A stretch of 64,000 nt of DNA from a bacterium (GCA_905221385.1 CAJNCV010000004.1:81121-145120), one strand, 5' to 3'; positions 25,632-35,228 are shown, counted from the first letter of the stretch. The notes: generated by a model not told the origin, from the sequence alone. Numbers and translations: made by a program.

Positions 25632-25934
25632 ATGAGTATGACACCATTAAAATGGTTTGCTGGAGGTAGTGAAAGACGTTGTGAAGCGATGACCATCATT
25701 GATTATCTATTGGAAGATCTAAAGGCTGCGCCTCAACTTACTCCCTTGAAAAATCAGTTAGTGATTTATAAAAAACGATTAGAGGATGATGGGACCTCTA
25801 CTCCATTTATTCTGAGCCAAATGAACGTTGACATCTCACGTGTGTTGATTGATAACAAGCTGGGTTTGTCAGAAAATCAAGCTAAGCAAGTCAAAAAATT
25901 GAGAGAATTATCTGTGATTCGGTATGGTTATTGA
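25632..25934 (+). CDS. Putative bacteriocin immunity protein (enterocin A immunity-like)
   Basis: This 100-aa, charged, helical protein has no signal or membrane segment. The pattern IIDYLLEDL, then KNQLVIYKKRLE, then LSENQAKQVKKLRELS resembles the four-helix enterocin A immunity family that protects class II bacteriocin producers. CAGGAG precedes the start; an ATG six bases further is also possible. It is an orphan, since neither the bacteriocin structural gene nor its transporter is seen within the window. Confidence 0.6.
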   Translation: MSMTPLKWFAGGSERRCEAMTIIDYLLEDLKAAPQLTPLKNQLVIYKKRLEDDGTSTPFILSQMNVDISRVLIDNKLGLSENQAKQVKKLRELSVIRYGY

Positions 25935-25980
25935 TGAAGTGCAATGGCAGGTCTCTCTATATAATTTCCGGTCAAATAAA

Positions 25981-26009
25981 TTGCATTCGTTTTCCCAAGT
26001 GGGTATACT
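25981..26009 (+). promoter_or_regulatory. Promoter of trhO
   Basis: TTGCAT and TATACT are 17 bp apart, 57 bp before the start codon. Confidence 0.65.
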
Positions 26010-26065
26010 AGTATAGTTGAATGAAAAATTCTGAAAATTTAAGAATAGAAAAGAGAACAAATCTT

Positions 26066-27052
26066 ATGGCAAAAGATATTCGTGTCTTACTTTACTACCT
26101 TTATACTCCAATTGAAAACGCAGAGCAATTTGCGGCAGACCACCTGGCTTTCTGTAAATCAATCGGCCTTAAAGGCCGTATCCTAGTCGCTGACGAGGGA
26201 ATTAACGGGACTGTTTCAGGTGACTACGAAACAACTCAAAAATACATGGACTACGTTCACAGCCTCCCAGGCATGGAAGATCTCTGGTTCAAGATTGACG
26301 AAGAAAGTGAACAAGCCTTCAAGAAGATGTTTGTTCGCTACAAGAAAGAAATTGTCCACCTTGGTTTGGAAGACAACGACTTTGACAACGACATCAACCC
26401 ACTTGAAACAACAGGTGCTTATTTGTCTCCAAAAGAGTTCAAAGAAGCCCTTCTTGACGAAGATACAGTGGTTCTTGACACACGTAACGATTATGAGTAC
26501 GACCTAGGACACTTCCGTGGGGCTATCCGCCCAGACATCCGCAACTTCCGCGAGTTGCCACAATGGGTCCGTGACAACAAGGAAAAATTCATGGACAAGC
26601 GTGTCGTGGTTTACTGTACAGGTGGAGTTCGCTGTGAGAAATTCTCAGGCTGGATGGTCCGTGAAGGCTACAAAGATGTCGGTCAATTGCACGGAGGAAT
26701 CGCAACCTATGGTAAAGACCCAGAAGTCCAAGGCGAGCTTTGGGATGGGAAAATGTACGTCTTTGACGAGCGTATCGCAGTCGATGTCAACCATGTCAAC
26801 CCAACCATCGTAGGGAAAGACTGGTTTGATGGAACACCTTGTGAACGCTATGTCAACTGTGGAAATCCCTTCTGTAACCGTCGTATCCTAACATCAGAAG
26901 AAAATGAAGACAAGTACCTTCGTGGATGCTCACATGAGTGCCGTGTTCACCCACGCAACCGCTATGTTTCAGAAAATGAATTGACACAAGCAGAAGTGAT
27001 CGAGCGCCTAGCAACTATCGGTGAAAGCTTGGATCAAGTCGCTACAGTATAA
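26066..27052 (+). CDS. trhO: tRNA uridine(34) hydroxylase TrhO (rhodanese family, UPF0176)
   Basis: This 328-aa protein has an N-terminal UPF0176 domain ([14 protein letters not shown]), a rhodanese domain with the active-site loop [13 protein letters not shown] (about residue 180), and a C-terminal cysteine-rich segment ([24 protein letters not shown]) likely to bind metal. The family hydroxylates wobble uridine of certain tRNAs. An upstream in-frame ATG lies in a poor context next to the promoter. The ATG at 26066 gives the usual family length. Confidence 0.9.
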   Translation: MAKDIRVLLYYLYTPIENAEQFAADHLAFCKSIGLKGRILVADEGINGTVSGDYETTQKYMDYVHSLPGMEDLWFKIDEESEQAFKKMFVRYKKEIVHLGLEDNDFDNDINPLETTGAYLSPKEFKEALLDEDTVVLDTRNDYEYDLGHFRGAIRPDIRNFRELPQWVRDNKEKFMDKRVVVYCTGGVRCEKFSGWMVREGYKDVGQLHGGIATYGKDPEVQGELWDGKMYVFDERIAVDVNHVNPTIVGKDWFDGTPCERYVNCGNPFCNRRILTSEENEDKYLRGCSHECRVHPRNRYVSENELTQAEVIERLATIGESLDQVATV

Positions 27053-27055
27053 AGC

Positions 27056-27079
27056 AAACAGCCCTTAGGGGCTGTTTTT
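27056..27079 (+). terminator. Terminator of trhO
   Basis: AACAGCCC and GGGCTGTT form a compact stem ending in TTTTT. Confidence 0.85.
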
Positions 27080-27172
27080 CTATGCTTTTTATCTAAAAAT
27101 CTAAAATTTGTTTCTGTATCTTTCAGGAAAATAGGGTATACTATGTGTAAACGATTTCAAAGGAGGCCAGTT

Positions 27173-28033
27173 ATGGCAAAAACATTTTTTATTCCAAACA
27201 AACAGAGCATTTTAGGAGAACAGGAAATTTTGACTGCCAAGTCCATCCTGGCCTTGGTGGAGGGCTTGGAGTCACACAGTTATGATGCGGTCTATCTCCG
27301 TCAGCCACTCAATCGTCTCGAGTATATCGAGTGTGGGATTGTAGGTCAGTCGCAATTTCTCTTCAAGGTGAACTATGCGGATAGTCGAAAAGGCTATCAA
27401 GTGGTGATTCCAGACTTCATTACCAGAGCAGACTGGGAGATTGTAGAAGCTCTCCTCCAAGCCCTATCGAGCAAGTTGGGGCAAGTGGTAGAAGGGCTAG
27501 AAGGATTTGACTTTGAAGCTTATTTCCGACAAACAGTCAAGCATTATCTAGCGGATAAAGCGGCTCGTCTAGTATACTGCCAAGGTCTCTTGTCCCCTAT
27601 CTATCTCAACAAGGAATACCTCGAGAGCTTTTTGGCTGAGGATGGATTGGCACGTTTTGAAGAGTTGGTCAAGAAGGTTCAAGGCTCTGATGCCTACCTT
27701 GCCAGTGTGAAATTTTACCCAGACGCCCAAGGAAAGGTGCACGGTATCTACCACCTAGCCCAGGGAGTCAAGACGATTTTGCCAAAGGAACCCTTTGTAC
27801 CAGCTCCTTATACCGAGCAGTTGGCAGGCAAGAATCTTGTTTGGGAGATTGACCTAGTGACGATTTCTGGTGATGGGTCCAAAGCCAAAGACTATGAAGC
27901 CATCGCTCGCTTGGACTATGCAAGATTCCTAGAGTCACTACCAACAGAATTTTACCACCAACTAGATGCCAATCAATTGGAAGTACAAGCCATTTTGGGA
28001 AAAGATTTTGAAGGATTGGCAAGTATTGAGTAG
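27173..28033 (+). CDS. DUF4299 family protein
   Basis: This 286-aa soluble protein has no signal peptide or membrane segment and matches the streptococcal DUF4299 family, whose role is unknown. It is rich in aromatic and acidic residues, with no recognisable catalytic motif. The ATG at 27173 follows a strong AAAGGAGG; an upstream start at 27143 would swallow that ribosome site. TATACT at 27137-27142 is a likely -10. It ends at a bidirectional terminator shared with the next, convergent operon. Confidence 0.8.
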   Translation: MAKTFFIPNKQSILGEQEILTAKSILALVEGLESHSYDAVYLRQPLNRLEYIECGIVGQSQFLFKVNYADSRKGYQVVIPDFITRADWEIVEALLQALSSKLGQVVEGLEGFDFEAYFRQTVKHYLADKAARLVYCQGLLSPIYLNKEYLESFLAEDGLARFEELVKKVQGSDAYLASVKFYPDAQGKVHGIYHLAQGVKTILPKEPFVPAPYTEQLAGKNLVWEIDLVTISGDGSKAKDYEAIARLDYARFLESLPTEFYHQLDANQLEVQAILGKDFEGLASIE

Positions 28034-28057
28034 GCCTTGTTTAAAAAAAGTAAGCAT

Positions 28058-28092
28058 AAAAATCCCTGTCATTAACAAATGGCAGGGATTTT
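28058..28092. terminator. Bidirectional terminator between convergent genes
   Basis: AAAATCCCTG and CAGGGATTTT, with partial CATT/AATG extension, form a stem with A/T runs on each side. Confidence 0.85.
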
Positions 28093-28094
28093 GG

Positions 28095-29057
28095 TTAAAA
28101 GAAGGTCAAGATGCGAAGGTAGTCAACTGTCAGCGCGAGCTCTGCAATGAAGAAGGGTAAGAGAATAGCTCCATCAAGTAAGACAGCTAGCAAGAAACGA
28201 TAAAATGGATCAAGGCTACTGGTCTTACTTGGCTTGCTAATCACAAAGAGATTTCCAAGGGCAAAGATGGCCATGCTTAGAAGAGTGAGGATACCAGCAA
28301 ATCGTAAGCCACCAAAGAGTGCAAAGAAACTTGCTAGAGCTGTTAGGACAAGTGGTATAGCAAAGAGTCTACTATACCGATCAAAGGCTTCTTGGAATGT
28401 AAAGTCGCTCTCTTGATCCAGCACACGTCGGACAGTAAAGCCTCCCAAAATGATGGAAAAGTAAAATAGAGCGCTAGCGACCAGAATCGAAAGCCCGGCA
28501 AAGAGATCTAAAGGTGGGAGCTGGTTAGGTAAACTATTGGCAATAGAGGCCATATAGCCGTAGTAGAGATGCTTGATATGATAGATACTAAAGAAAAGAT
28601 TAATCGAAGACAGCAAGGTGAGTAGGGAAAAGACACTGTAACGATGCTTTTGGTCCGTAGTCTTGCTGGCAGTTGGTTCTTGGATAGCGTCCAGAAGCCA
28701 AGTCCAAAACAGTGCGATTTCTTCTTTGAACCGGGCAGTTTTGCGGGGGTCAATGTCTGGGATATAGGGACTATCTAAAGCCTTGCTGAGGATGCTTTTT
28801 TCTTTTGTAGGGTTCTCTTGGTTGCCTTTCTCTTCAGCTTTCTCTTCTCCCTCTTCCTCGGTTTGGGCTTCTTCTATCGTTTCGGGAGCTTCCTCCTCAT
28901 GCGTTTCCGACTCTTTAGATAAGATAGGAGTTTCTTCGCTTACTTGTGGTTCAGTTTCCACAGTTTCCGAAGTCTCTGGCTCGTTGGGCTGGTTTTCCGA
29001 TTTCGTCTGAGGTGATTTCTTCTCAAGATCGGTACTTTCAAACCATTCTTGTGTCAT
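28095..29057 (-). CDS. DUF6574-like membrane protein with acidic N-terminal region
   Basis: This 320-aa protein begins with about 130 residues rich in Glu, Pro, Ser and Thr (low complexity, probably disordered and cytoplasmic). About five membrane helices follow (from FSLLTLLSSINLFFSIYHI to the C-terminus). The function is unknown. The ATG at 29057 has GGAGG 6 bp upstream. It lies 62 bp after the DUF4097 gene on the same strand, so it is probably the last gene of the padR operon. Confidence 0.75.
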   Translation of the reverse strand: MTQEWFESTDLEKKSPQTKSENQPNEPETSETVETEPQVSEETPILSKESETHEEEAPETIEEAQTEEEGEEKAEEKGNQENPTKEKSILSKALDSPYIPDIDPRKTARFKEEIALFWTWLLDAIQEPTASKTTDQKHRYSVFSLLTLLSSINLFFSIYHIKHLYYGYMASIANSLPNQLPPLDLFAGLSILVASALFYFSIILGGFTVRRVLDQESDFTFQEAFDRYSRLFAIPLVLTALASFFALFGGLRFAGILTLLSMAIFALGNLFVISKPSKTSSLDPFYRFLLAVLLDGAILLPFFIAELALTVDYLRILTFF

Positions 29058-29119
29058 AGTGGAACCTCCTTTTTTTATGGTCGTTTCTATCTTTAGCCTA
29101 GCAGATGAAAGCGTTTTTG

Positions 29120-30049
29120 TCAATGGTTTCTAGATGGAGAAGAGTGCTCTTCTTTAGGTAGGTAGATATCCTGGTTGGCTTTTGCAATGAGCAGGTCCTT
29201 GACATCTGCTTTGTCTGTCCTGTATGGGTTGGCAAGTTCATTCTCTTTTTGTCCACGATGTTCTTCTTTGGGTTTATGATAGATACCACCATGCTGAGAA
29301 GAAAGATCTAGATTGATACGGTCAGTCTCTTTCTGGGAGAGAATGAGGTTTAGAGTGGAATGGGCTTCTAGCTCAACCTTGCCGTGGACCTTGATATTCT
29401 CAGCATAGATGTGTTCCCTTTCCGTCTTGACCTGGCTATCTGTAAATTCGGTATCAAAGATATTGATGATATGAGGTGTCGTTAGTGTACTATTCTTGAT
29501 AGAGCTTTCTGTTATTCTTAAGAGATAGCCTTTTGTTTTGATTGTCGCATTTTCAAGATTGGCTTGACGAATATTAGTTTGTCCACGATTGGCTGAGACG
29601 GTGATTGCTTGCAGCTTTCTTCCTTTAGGGAGGGAGAGAATGACTTCGTCAAAACGGTTAGAATAACTGCTGGCAATACGAAGTAGGCCTTCGATTCCTG
29701 AACCGAGAAAACGATGTTGGGAGGCTTGTTTGTCAGTGACGCTCAGTGTTTTGTCACTCATGCCAGTAGTCAGATCGTGACGACCAGACACGGAAGGATG
29801 ATAGGTGATATGGATCTTGTCATCTACAGACTCTGTGATGGTTAGGCTATGTTCCTCAAGGGCTAGCTCAAGTTTTTCCACTTCATTTCCAAAGGTCACT
29901 TCTTCGATACGATTGTCATAGACGGGGTCTTTTGACATGGCAAGCAAACTTTGAATACCATTGGACTGCGCGCCTACAATGATCATGATAAAACCAAGGA
30001 TTGTAGAAACCACACCAAAAATGAGAAATCCTTTCGTCAATTTACGCAT
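29120..30049 (-). CDS. DUF4097 family beta-helix-type membrane-anchored protein
   Basis: This 309-aa protein has one N-terminal membrane segment (GFLIFGVVSTILGFIMIIVG), then a long series of short beta strands (for example the repeated ..ENATIKTKG.. ..SSIKNSTLTTPHI.. pattern) typical of DUF4097/LiaG-like proteins. The beta domain should be outside the membrane. A GTG at 30058 is possible, but the ATG at 30049 has better spacing to AGAGGTG. It overlaps the DUF1700 gene. Together with PadR and DUF1700 it forms a common Firmicutes envelope-stress-type cassette. Confidence 0.8.
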   Translation of the reverse strand: MRKLTKGFLIFGVVSTILGFIMIIVGAQSNGIQSLLAMSKDPVYDNRIEEVTFGNEVEKLELALEEHSLTITESVDDKIHITYHPSVSGRHDLTTGMSDKTLSVTDKQASQHRFLGSGIEGLLRIASSYSNRFDEVILSLPKGRKLQAITVSANRGQTNIRQANLENATIKTKGYLLRITESSIKNSTLTTPHIINIFDTEFTDSQVKTEREHIYAENIKVHGKVELEAHSTLNLILSQKETDRINLDLSSQHGGIYHKPKEEHRGQKENELANPYRTDKADVKDLLIAKANQDIYLPKEEHSSPSRNH

Positions 30050-30635
30050 GTCTGTCACCTCTCTTTCCTTTTTTAAGAATCCATTGCACCAAGCGGACGA
30101 TCAGGAGCCCAAAGAAACGGGCTACATAGGAGATGCCTAATAGAACAAGAGAAGAAGCACCGATAGCAAGCAAACCAGCCCCGAAAATCAAGATAAAGGC
30201 AGATTTGGCTTCGACTAGGACACTAAAGCTCTCTACGATAAAGAGTCCGCCCAGTAGGATACCTGTCACAGAGACGGTAAAGAAGGCTAGAATGACGGAG
30301 GCGGCTGCGATAAAAAGCCCGATAATGGTTAAGATAATTGCAATTCCAACAGGAATTCCGATAGGGGCTGCTAGTAAGGCAAGTAGGGCAATGTGTATCA
30401 GTTGACGGTCATTCTTTTGAGCAGGGGCTTCATTGACTTTTTTATCGAGAAGATCAGAGAGGATATCATGGGCAGCTTCTTTTGGAGTTCCCAGACTGGC
30501 AATGAGTTCCTCTTCGCCCTCTGAACCTGCATCGTCAAATAGTTCCTTAAAGTAGTCCATAGCTTCGATGCGGTCAGCTTCAGGCAGTTTATGGAGATAG
30601 GTTTCTAACTGAGTCAGATAGTCAGTTCTTGTCAT
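30042..30635 (-). CDS. DUF1700 family membrane protein
   Basis: This 197-aa protein starts with a helical cytoplasmic part (LTQLETYLHKLPEADRIEAMDYFKELF..EEELIASLGTPKEAAHDIL), the signature of DUF1700/HAAS domains, followed by about four membrane helices. It overlaps padR by 14 bp and the DUF4097 gene by 8 bp. HAAS-domain proteins partner with PadR regulators, so the gene probably acts in the same sensory pathway. Confidence 0.85.
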   Translation of the reverse strand: MTRTDYLTQLETYLHKLPEADRIEAMDYFKELFDDAGSEGEEELIASLGTPKEAAHDILSDLLDKKVNEAPAQKNDRQLIHIALLALLAAPIGIPVGIAIILTIIGLFIAAASVILAFFTVSVTGILLGGLFIVESFSVLVEAKSAFILIFGAGLLAIGASSLVLLGISYVARFFGLLIVRLVQWILKKGKRGDRHA

Positions 30636-30948
30636 GGCGGATACTCCCTTCTATGATGCCGTTGACGGTGTCGGTATAGAGCGTCCACTCTTCCTTTAGA
30701 GTAACGAGCTGCTCTACGCCCCGATTGGTCAAGGAGTAGTATTTGCGCATACGCCCCTGAAACTCTCTAGAGTAGGTGGTCAGAAAGCCACTGGCTTCCA
30801 ATTTTTTGAGAATGGGATAGAGCGTAGATTCTTTGATATTGGCGATGAGCTTAATAGTTTGACTAATCTCATAACCATAAGAATCCCCCTGCTCCAGTAC
30901 AGCCAAGATGAGAAACTCGATCAAGGCAGAGGATGTTGGGAAGTACAT
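30622..30948 (-). CDS. PadR-family transcriptional regulator
   Basis: This 108-aa winged-helix protein carries PadR hallmarks LILAVLEQGDSYGYEISQTI, ESTLYPILKKLEASGFLTTY and GRMRKYYSLT. It heads the operon with DUF1700, DUF4097 and probably DUF6574 genes. Two AT-rich palindromes upstream are good candidate operators, so autorepression is likely. GGAGG lies 5 bp before the ATG. Confidence 0.9.
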   Translation of the reverse strand: MYFPTSSALIEFLILAVLEQGDSYGYEISQTIKLIANIKESTLYPILKKLEASGFLTTYSREFQGRMRKYYSLTNRGVEQLVTLKEEWTLYTDTVNGIIEGSIRHDKN

Positions 30949-30966
30949 GGGAAACCTCCTTTATAT

Positions 30967-30985
30967 TATATAAAAATTTTATATA
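30967..30985. promoter_or_regulatory. Candidate PadR operator 1
   Basis: TATATAAAA-A-TTTTATATA is a perfect 19-bp palindrome 18 bp upstream of padR. It shares the core TRTAAAAATTTTAYA with a second site 72 bp away. Confidence 0.5.
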
Positions 30986-31038
30986 TACTCTTTTCAAATA
31001 TATTGTATCTCAATATGAAAGCCCTGTCAAGAAATATG

Positions 31039-31053
31039 TGTAAAAATTTTACA
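31039..31053. promoter_or_regulatory. Candidate PadR operator 2
   Basis: TGTAAAA-A-TTTTACA is a perfect 15-bp palindrome of the same core type as the padR-proximal site. Confidence 0.5.
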
Positions 31054-31056
31054 TAT

Positions 31057-31083
31057 AAAAAACTCCTAGTAAAAACTAGAAGT
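31057..31083 (-). terminator. Terminator of the MFS transporter gene
   Basis: Read on the minus strand, AACTTCTAGT, loop and ACTAGGAGTT are followed by T, directly after the MFS stop codon. Confidence 0.75.
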
Positions 31084-32250
31084 TTAGAGTATCTTATCCG
31101 CCCGATCCACCATAAAGAGTGAGATGGTCATGATGATATCGATGGCTAGAAGGGCAAGGACAGCTGGGATCCAAGATTGGAAAAGTTCAAAACTGTAACC
31201 AAACAAGGCGGGTCCAAAAGCAGCTAAGATGTAGCCTCCTGTTTGCGCTAGTCCTGATAGCTGAGCGGTCTTTTCAGGAGAACTGGTTTTAAGAGAAAAA
31301 CAAACCATGAGGTAGGGGAAGAGGGCACTGCAGGCCGTTCCAATCAAGAGATGGACGACTAACCAGTAGAGGAAATTATTGGTTGGATACAAGAGCATGG
31401 CAATTCCTGTCATCCCAGCGATAGAGATAATTGCCAGCATGATTCGACGGTGACCATCTGATAGGCGAGTCGTTAGACTTGGAACAGTCATGGAAAAAGG
31501 AATGCTGATCAGCGAGAAGATAGAAGCCAGGAGAGCCGCATCACTATTAGAAATACCAGCACTAATAGCCATAGTTGGCAACCAGGTCATGCTTGTATAA
31601 AAGAGTAAGGACTGAAGACCACCAAAGACAATGATAGCCCAGACATCTTTACTTTTTAGAATATTCTCTTTGACTTGCTTTTCTTTTTGGCTTTCTAGGT
31701 GGTGGTTGTGGCGATGATTTGGCAACCAGACTAGCAGAGTGACCAGACAGAGAAAGCTGAGAACGAGGATGAGTCCCTTCCAAGAACTAGCTTGGGTGAT
31801 AGGGACCGAAAGATAAGAAGCGATGGCTGTCGAAATTCCCATGGCAGTGACATAGAGAGTTGTTAGGAAACTAATCTTTTGAGGCTGATTTGCCTGGATT
31901 ATACTTGGGAGGAGTACATTGAAGATCGCAATGCTTGCTCCCACAATTAGGGTCCCTAGATAGAGAAGGGGAAGATTGAAAATCCGAATGACAGAGCCAA
32001 CGGTTAAGAGAAGGAGACAGTAAGTAAAGAGATGTTCCAACCCGATTTTTTGTGCCAAGCGGCTCGCAAAAGCAGAGAAAAGAGCAAACATCAAGAGAGG
32101 GAGACTGGTTAAAATCCCAAGAGAGCTAACCTCCACTCCTAGTCCCTGAGCGATATCTCCTAAAATAGTTGGAAGAGCAGTAAAGGGAGAGCGTAAAACA
32201 GTTCCGATTAAGACAATTCCTAGAACAAAAAAGAGTGATTGTTTTTTCAT
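31084..32250 (-). CDS. MFS transporter, CynX/NimT-like
   Basis: This 388-aa major facilitator protein has about twelve membrane segments. The N-terminal GTVLRSPFTALPTILGDIAQ and the size resemble the cyanate/nitroimidazole (CynX/NimT) branch of exporters. The substrate is unknown. It is monocistronic, divergent from the glycosyltransferase gene, with its own terminator. Confidence 0.8.
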   Translation of the reverse strand: MKKQSLFFVLGIVLIGTVLRSPFTALPTILGDIAQGLGVEVSSLGILTSLPLLMFALFSAFASRLAQKIGLEHLFTYCLLLLTVGSVIRIFNLPLLYLGTLIVGASIAIFNVLLPSIIQANQPQKISFLTTLYVTAMGISTAIASYLSVPITQASSWKGLILVLSFLCLVTLLVWLPNHRHNHHLESQKEKQVKENILKSKDVWAIIVFGGLQSLLFYTSMTWLPTMAISAGISNSDAALLASIFSLISIPFSMTVPSLTTRLSDGHRRIMLAIISIAGMTGIAMLLYPTNNFLYWLVVHLLIGTACSALFPYLMVCFSLKTSSPEKTAQLSGLAQTGGYILAAFGPALFGYSFELFQSWIPAVLALLAIDIIMTISLFMVDRADKIL

Positions 32251-32471
32251 GAAAACCTCGATAGGATGATTTTAATAACAGCTTATTTTAAGGTTTTTTC
32301 CTTATAATGTCAAGTAATGACAGCCAAGACAGTTCAATCAATGGAAGTGAAAATAAAGTGAAAAGGGATAGATTTCTTTACTAGAATTTTCCTTGATTTG
32401 ATATAAAAATAGGAAACTAGGAGAATTTGTGATAAAATAGTGGAAGGAAATCTATACATTGGAGAAAAACT

Positions 32472-33302
32472 GTGCCTGAAAAGCAAAAAATCAGCGTCTT
32501 GATGTCGGTCTATGTAAAGGAAAATCCGACGTTTTTAAGAGATGCTATCAAAAGTGTTCAAAACCAGACCTTGAAACCGAGTGAACTTGTTCTTGTTGAG
32601 GACGGGCCGCTCACACCCGAACTCTATCAGGTGCTAGATGAAGTGGAAGCTCAGTCAGACATTCCAGTGAAACGGTGCCCCTTAGAACAAAACCAAGGTT
32701 TAGGTTTGGCTCTTCGATACGGTGTTTTACAGTGCCAGTATGACATTATTGCCCGCATGGATACGGATGATTTAGCCGTTCCGGATCGATTTGAGAAACA
32801 GCTTCAGCTAATGGAGAAAGAAGATCTCGACCTCTTAGGTGGGCATATCGCAGAGTTCATTGACAATCCAGATGAGATTGTGTCTTATCGTCGTGTTCCA
32901 ACTCAGCATGCAGACATTGTGGCTTATCAGAGAATGAGAAGCGCCTTTAACCATATGACAGTCATGTTCAAAAAGGATATGGTCCTCAAGGCGGGCAACT
33001 ATGAAGACGGCCTTTACATGGAGGATGACCTCCTTTGGCTCAATATGATTGCTGCAGGTGCCAAGACTGGGAACCTAGATCAAATCTTGTGTAAGGTTCG
33101 TGTCGGTGCAGGGATGTTTGAGCGTCGAGGTGGCTTGCGTTACCTTAAACTCTATCGTCAAGCTCGCCAACGGATGCTTGAGCGAGGGCAAATTTCTTAC
33201 ATGGAATATGCTAAAAGTGTAGCCATTCAGGCAATTGTTGCACTTTGTCCAGGCTTTGTACGTCAGTTTATCTTCGTCAAACTTTTAAGAAAGAGAAAGT
33301 AA
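32472..33302 (+). CDS. Family 2 glycosyltransferase
   Basis: This 276-aa GT-A fold enzyme has the nucleotide-sugar-binding N-terminus KISVLMSVYVKENPTFLRDAI, the DxD-type motif in ARMDTDDLAVPDRF (about residue 97) and the acceptor-side YMEDDLLWLNM. It probably adds a sugar to a surface polysaccharide or lipid-linked glycan. It starts with GTG after TTGGAG. It is 75 bp upstream of the CapD-like gene, so the two may act in the same pathway. Confidence 0.85.
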   Translation: MPEKQKISVLMSVYVKENPTFLRDAIKSVQNQTLKPSELVLVEDGPLTPELYQVLDEVEAQSDIPVKRCPLEQNQGLGLALRYGVLQCQYDIIARMDTDDLAVPDRFEKQLQLMEKEDLDLLGGHIAEFIDNPDEIVSYRRVPTQHADIVAYQRMRSAFNHMTVMFKKDMVLKAGNYEDGLYMEDDLLWLNMIAAGAKTGNLDQILCKVRVGAGMFERRGGLRYLKLYRQARQRMLERGQISYMEYAKSVAIQAIVALCPGFVRQFIFVKLLRKRK

Positions 33303-33377
33303 GCCCCGATAGACTGAATGATTCAGGTTATCATAACAACAGTATCATCTGACTCTTTTAAGGGGGAGTAAATTCCT

Positions 33378-35228
33378 ATGAATAAAAAACTAACAGATTA
33401 TGTGATTGATCTGGTTGAAATTTTAAATAAACAGCAAAAACAAGTGTTTTGGGGGATATTCGATATTCTGAGTATGGTGGTTTCCATCATCGTATCTTAT
33501 ATCTTGTTTTATGGCCTTATAAATCCTGCGCCTGTGGATTATGTAATCTACACTCTTTTAGCCTTCCTCCTTTATCAAATCATGATTGCATTTTGGGGGC
33601 TAAATGCTAGTATCAGTCGTTATAGCAAGATTACGGATTTCATGAAAATCTTTTTCGGAGTGATGCTCAGCAGTGTTCTTTCTTATGGAATCTGCTATGC
33701 CTTCCTTCCATTGTTTTCTATCCGTTTCATCGTACTCTTCATTTTGTTGAGTACCTTCCTCATCTTGCTTCCTCGTATCACTTGGCAGTTGATTTATTCT
33801 AAACGTAAAAAAGGTAGTGGAGATGGAGAACACCGTCGGACCTTCTTGATTGGTGCGGGAGATGGTGGTGCCCTCTTTATGAATAGCTACCAACATCCAA
33901 CCAGTGAGCTTGAGATAGTGGGGATTTTGGACAATGATGAAAAGAAAAAAGGGCAAAAACTAGGTGGAATCCCAGTCCTAGGCTCTTATGACAATCTACC
34001 TGAATTGGCCAAACGTCACCAAATCGAGCGTGTTATCGTAGCAATCCCTTCGCTTGATCCATCAGAGTATGAACGTATCTTGCAGATGTGTAATAAACTA
34101 GGTGTCAAATGTTACAAGATGCCTAAAGTTGAGACAGTTGTTCAAGGTTTACATCAATCAGGTAGTGGTTTCCAAAAAATTGATATCACAGACCTTTTGG
34201 GCCGTCAGGAAATTCGCCTTGACGAATCACGTCTGGGTGCAGAAATTACAGGTAAGACCATCTTGGTGACAGGAGCCGGCGGTTCGATTGGTTCTGAAAT
34301 TTGTCGCCAGATTAGCCGCTTCAACCCAGAGCGTATCGTCTTGCTTGGACATGGTGAAAATTCAATCTACCTTATTTATCATGAGTTGATTCGTAAATTC
34401 CAAGGGATTGATTATGTTCCTGTCATTGCAGATATTCAGGATTATGATCGTCTTTTACAAGTGTTTGAACAGTACAAACCAGCTATCATCTACCATGCTG
34501 CGGCCCACAAGCACGTTCCGATGATGGAACGCAATCCAAAAGAAGCCTTCAAGAACAATATCCTCGGGACCTACAATGTTGCCAAGGCTGTTGATGAGGC
34601 CAAAGTACCTAAGATGGTCATGATTTCGACTGACAAGGCGGTCAATCCACCGAATGTTATGGGCGCAACCAAGCGCGTGGCAGAATTGATTGTCACTGGC
34701 TTTAACCAACGTAGCAAATCAACCTACTGTGCAGTTCGTTTTGGGAATGTTCTCGGTAGTCGTGGTAGTGTGATTCCTGTCTTTGAACGTCAGATTGCTG
34801 AAGGTGGCCCTGTAACGGTGACAGACTTCCGTATGACACGTTACTTCATGACCATTCCAGAAGCCAGCCGTCTAGTAATCCATGCTGGCGCTTATGCCAA
34901 GGATGGAGAAGTCTTTATCCTTGATATGGGCAAACCAGTCAAGATCTATGACTTAGCCAAGAAAATGGTCCTTCTAAGCGGGCACACAGAAAGTGAAATT
35001 CCAATCGTTGAGGTCGGTATCCGACCAGGTGAAAAACTCTATGAAGAACTCTTGGTTTCGACCGAATTGGTCGATAATCAAGTCATGGACAAGATTTTCG
35101 TTGGTAAGGTAAACGTGATGTCTCTAGAAGCTATCAATCAAAAGATTGAAGAGTTCCGTTCACTCAGCGGAGATGAGCTCAAAGAAGCAATCATTTCCTT
35201 TGCAAATGAGACAACTCATGCTGAGTAA
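33378..35228 (+). CDS. CapD/FlaA1-like nucleotide-sugar dehydratase/epimerase, membrane-bound
   Basis: This 616-aa protein has four N-terminal membrane helices (about 25-130), a first Rossmann-like CoA-binding type domain (FLIGAGDGGALF) and a C-terminal short-chain dehydrogenase domain with TGAGGSIGSEICRQI (about residue 295), HAAAHKHVPMME and the ISTDKAVNP stretch. In this subfamily threonine-aspartate-lysine replaces the usual Tyr-Lys pair. It makes modified UDP-HexNAc precursors for surface glycans. AGGGGGAG precedes the ATG. Its downstream palindromic terminator is split by an insertion sequence. Confidence 0.88.
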   Translation: MNKKLTDYVIDLVEILNKQQKQVFWGIFDILSMVVSIIVSYILFYGLINPAPVDYVIYTLLAFLLYQIMIAFWGLNASISRYSKITDFMKIFFGVMLSSVLSYGICYAFLPLFSIRFIVLFILLSTFLILLPRITWQLIYSKRKKGSGDGEHRRTFLIGAGDGGALFMNSYQHPTSELEIVGILDNDEKKKGQKLGGIPVLGSYDNLPELAKRHQIERVIVAIPSLDPSEYERILQMCNKLGVKCYKMPKVETVVQGLHQSGSGFQKIDITDLLGRQEIRLDESRLGAEITGKTILVTGAGGSIGSEICRQISRFNPERIVLLGHGENSIYLIYHELIRKFQGIDYVPVIADIQDYDRLLQVFEQYKPAIIYHAAAHKHVPMMERNPKEAFKNNILGTYNVAKAVDEAKVPKMVMISTDKAVNPPNVMGATKRVAELIVTGFNQRSKSTYCAVRFGNVLGSRGSVIPVFERQIAEGGPVTVTDFRMTRYFMTIPEASRLVIHAGAYAKDGEVFILDMGKPVKIYDLAKKMVLLSGHTESEIPIVEVGIRPGEKLYEELLVSTELVDNQVMDKIFVGKVNVMSLEAINQKIEEFRSLSGDELKEAIISFANETTHAE

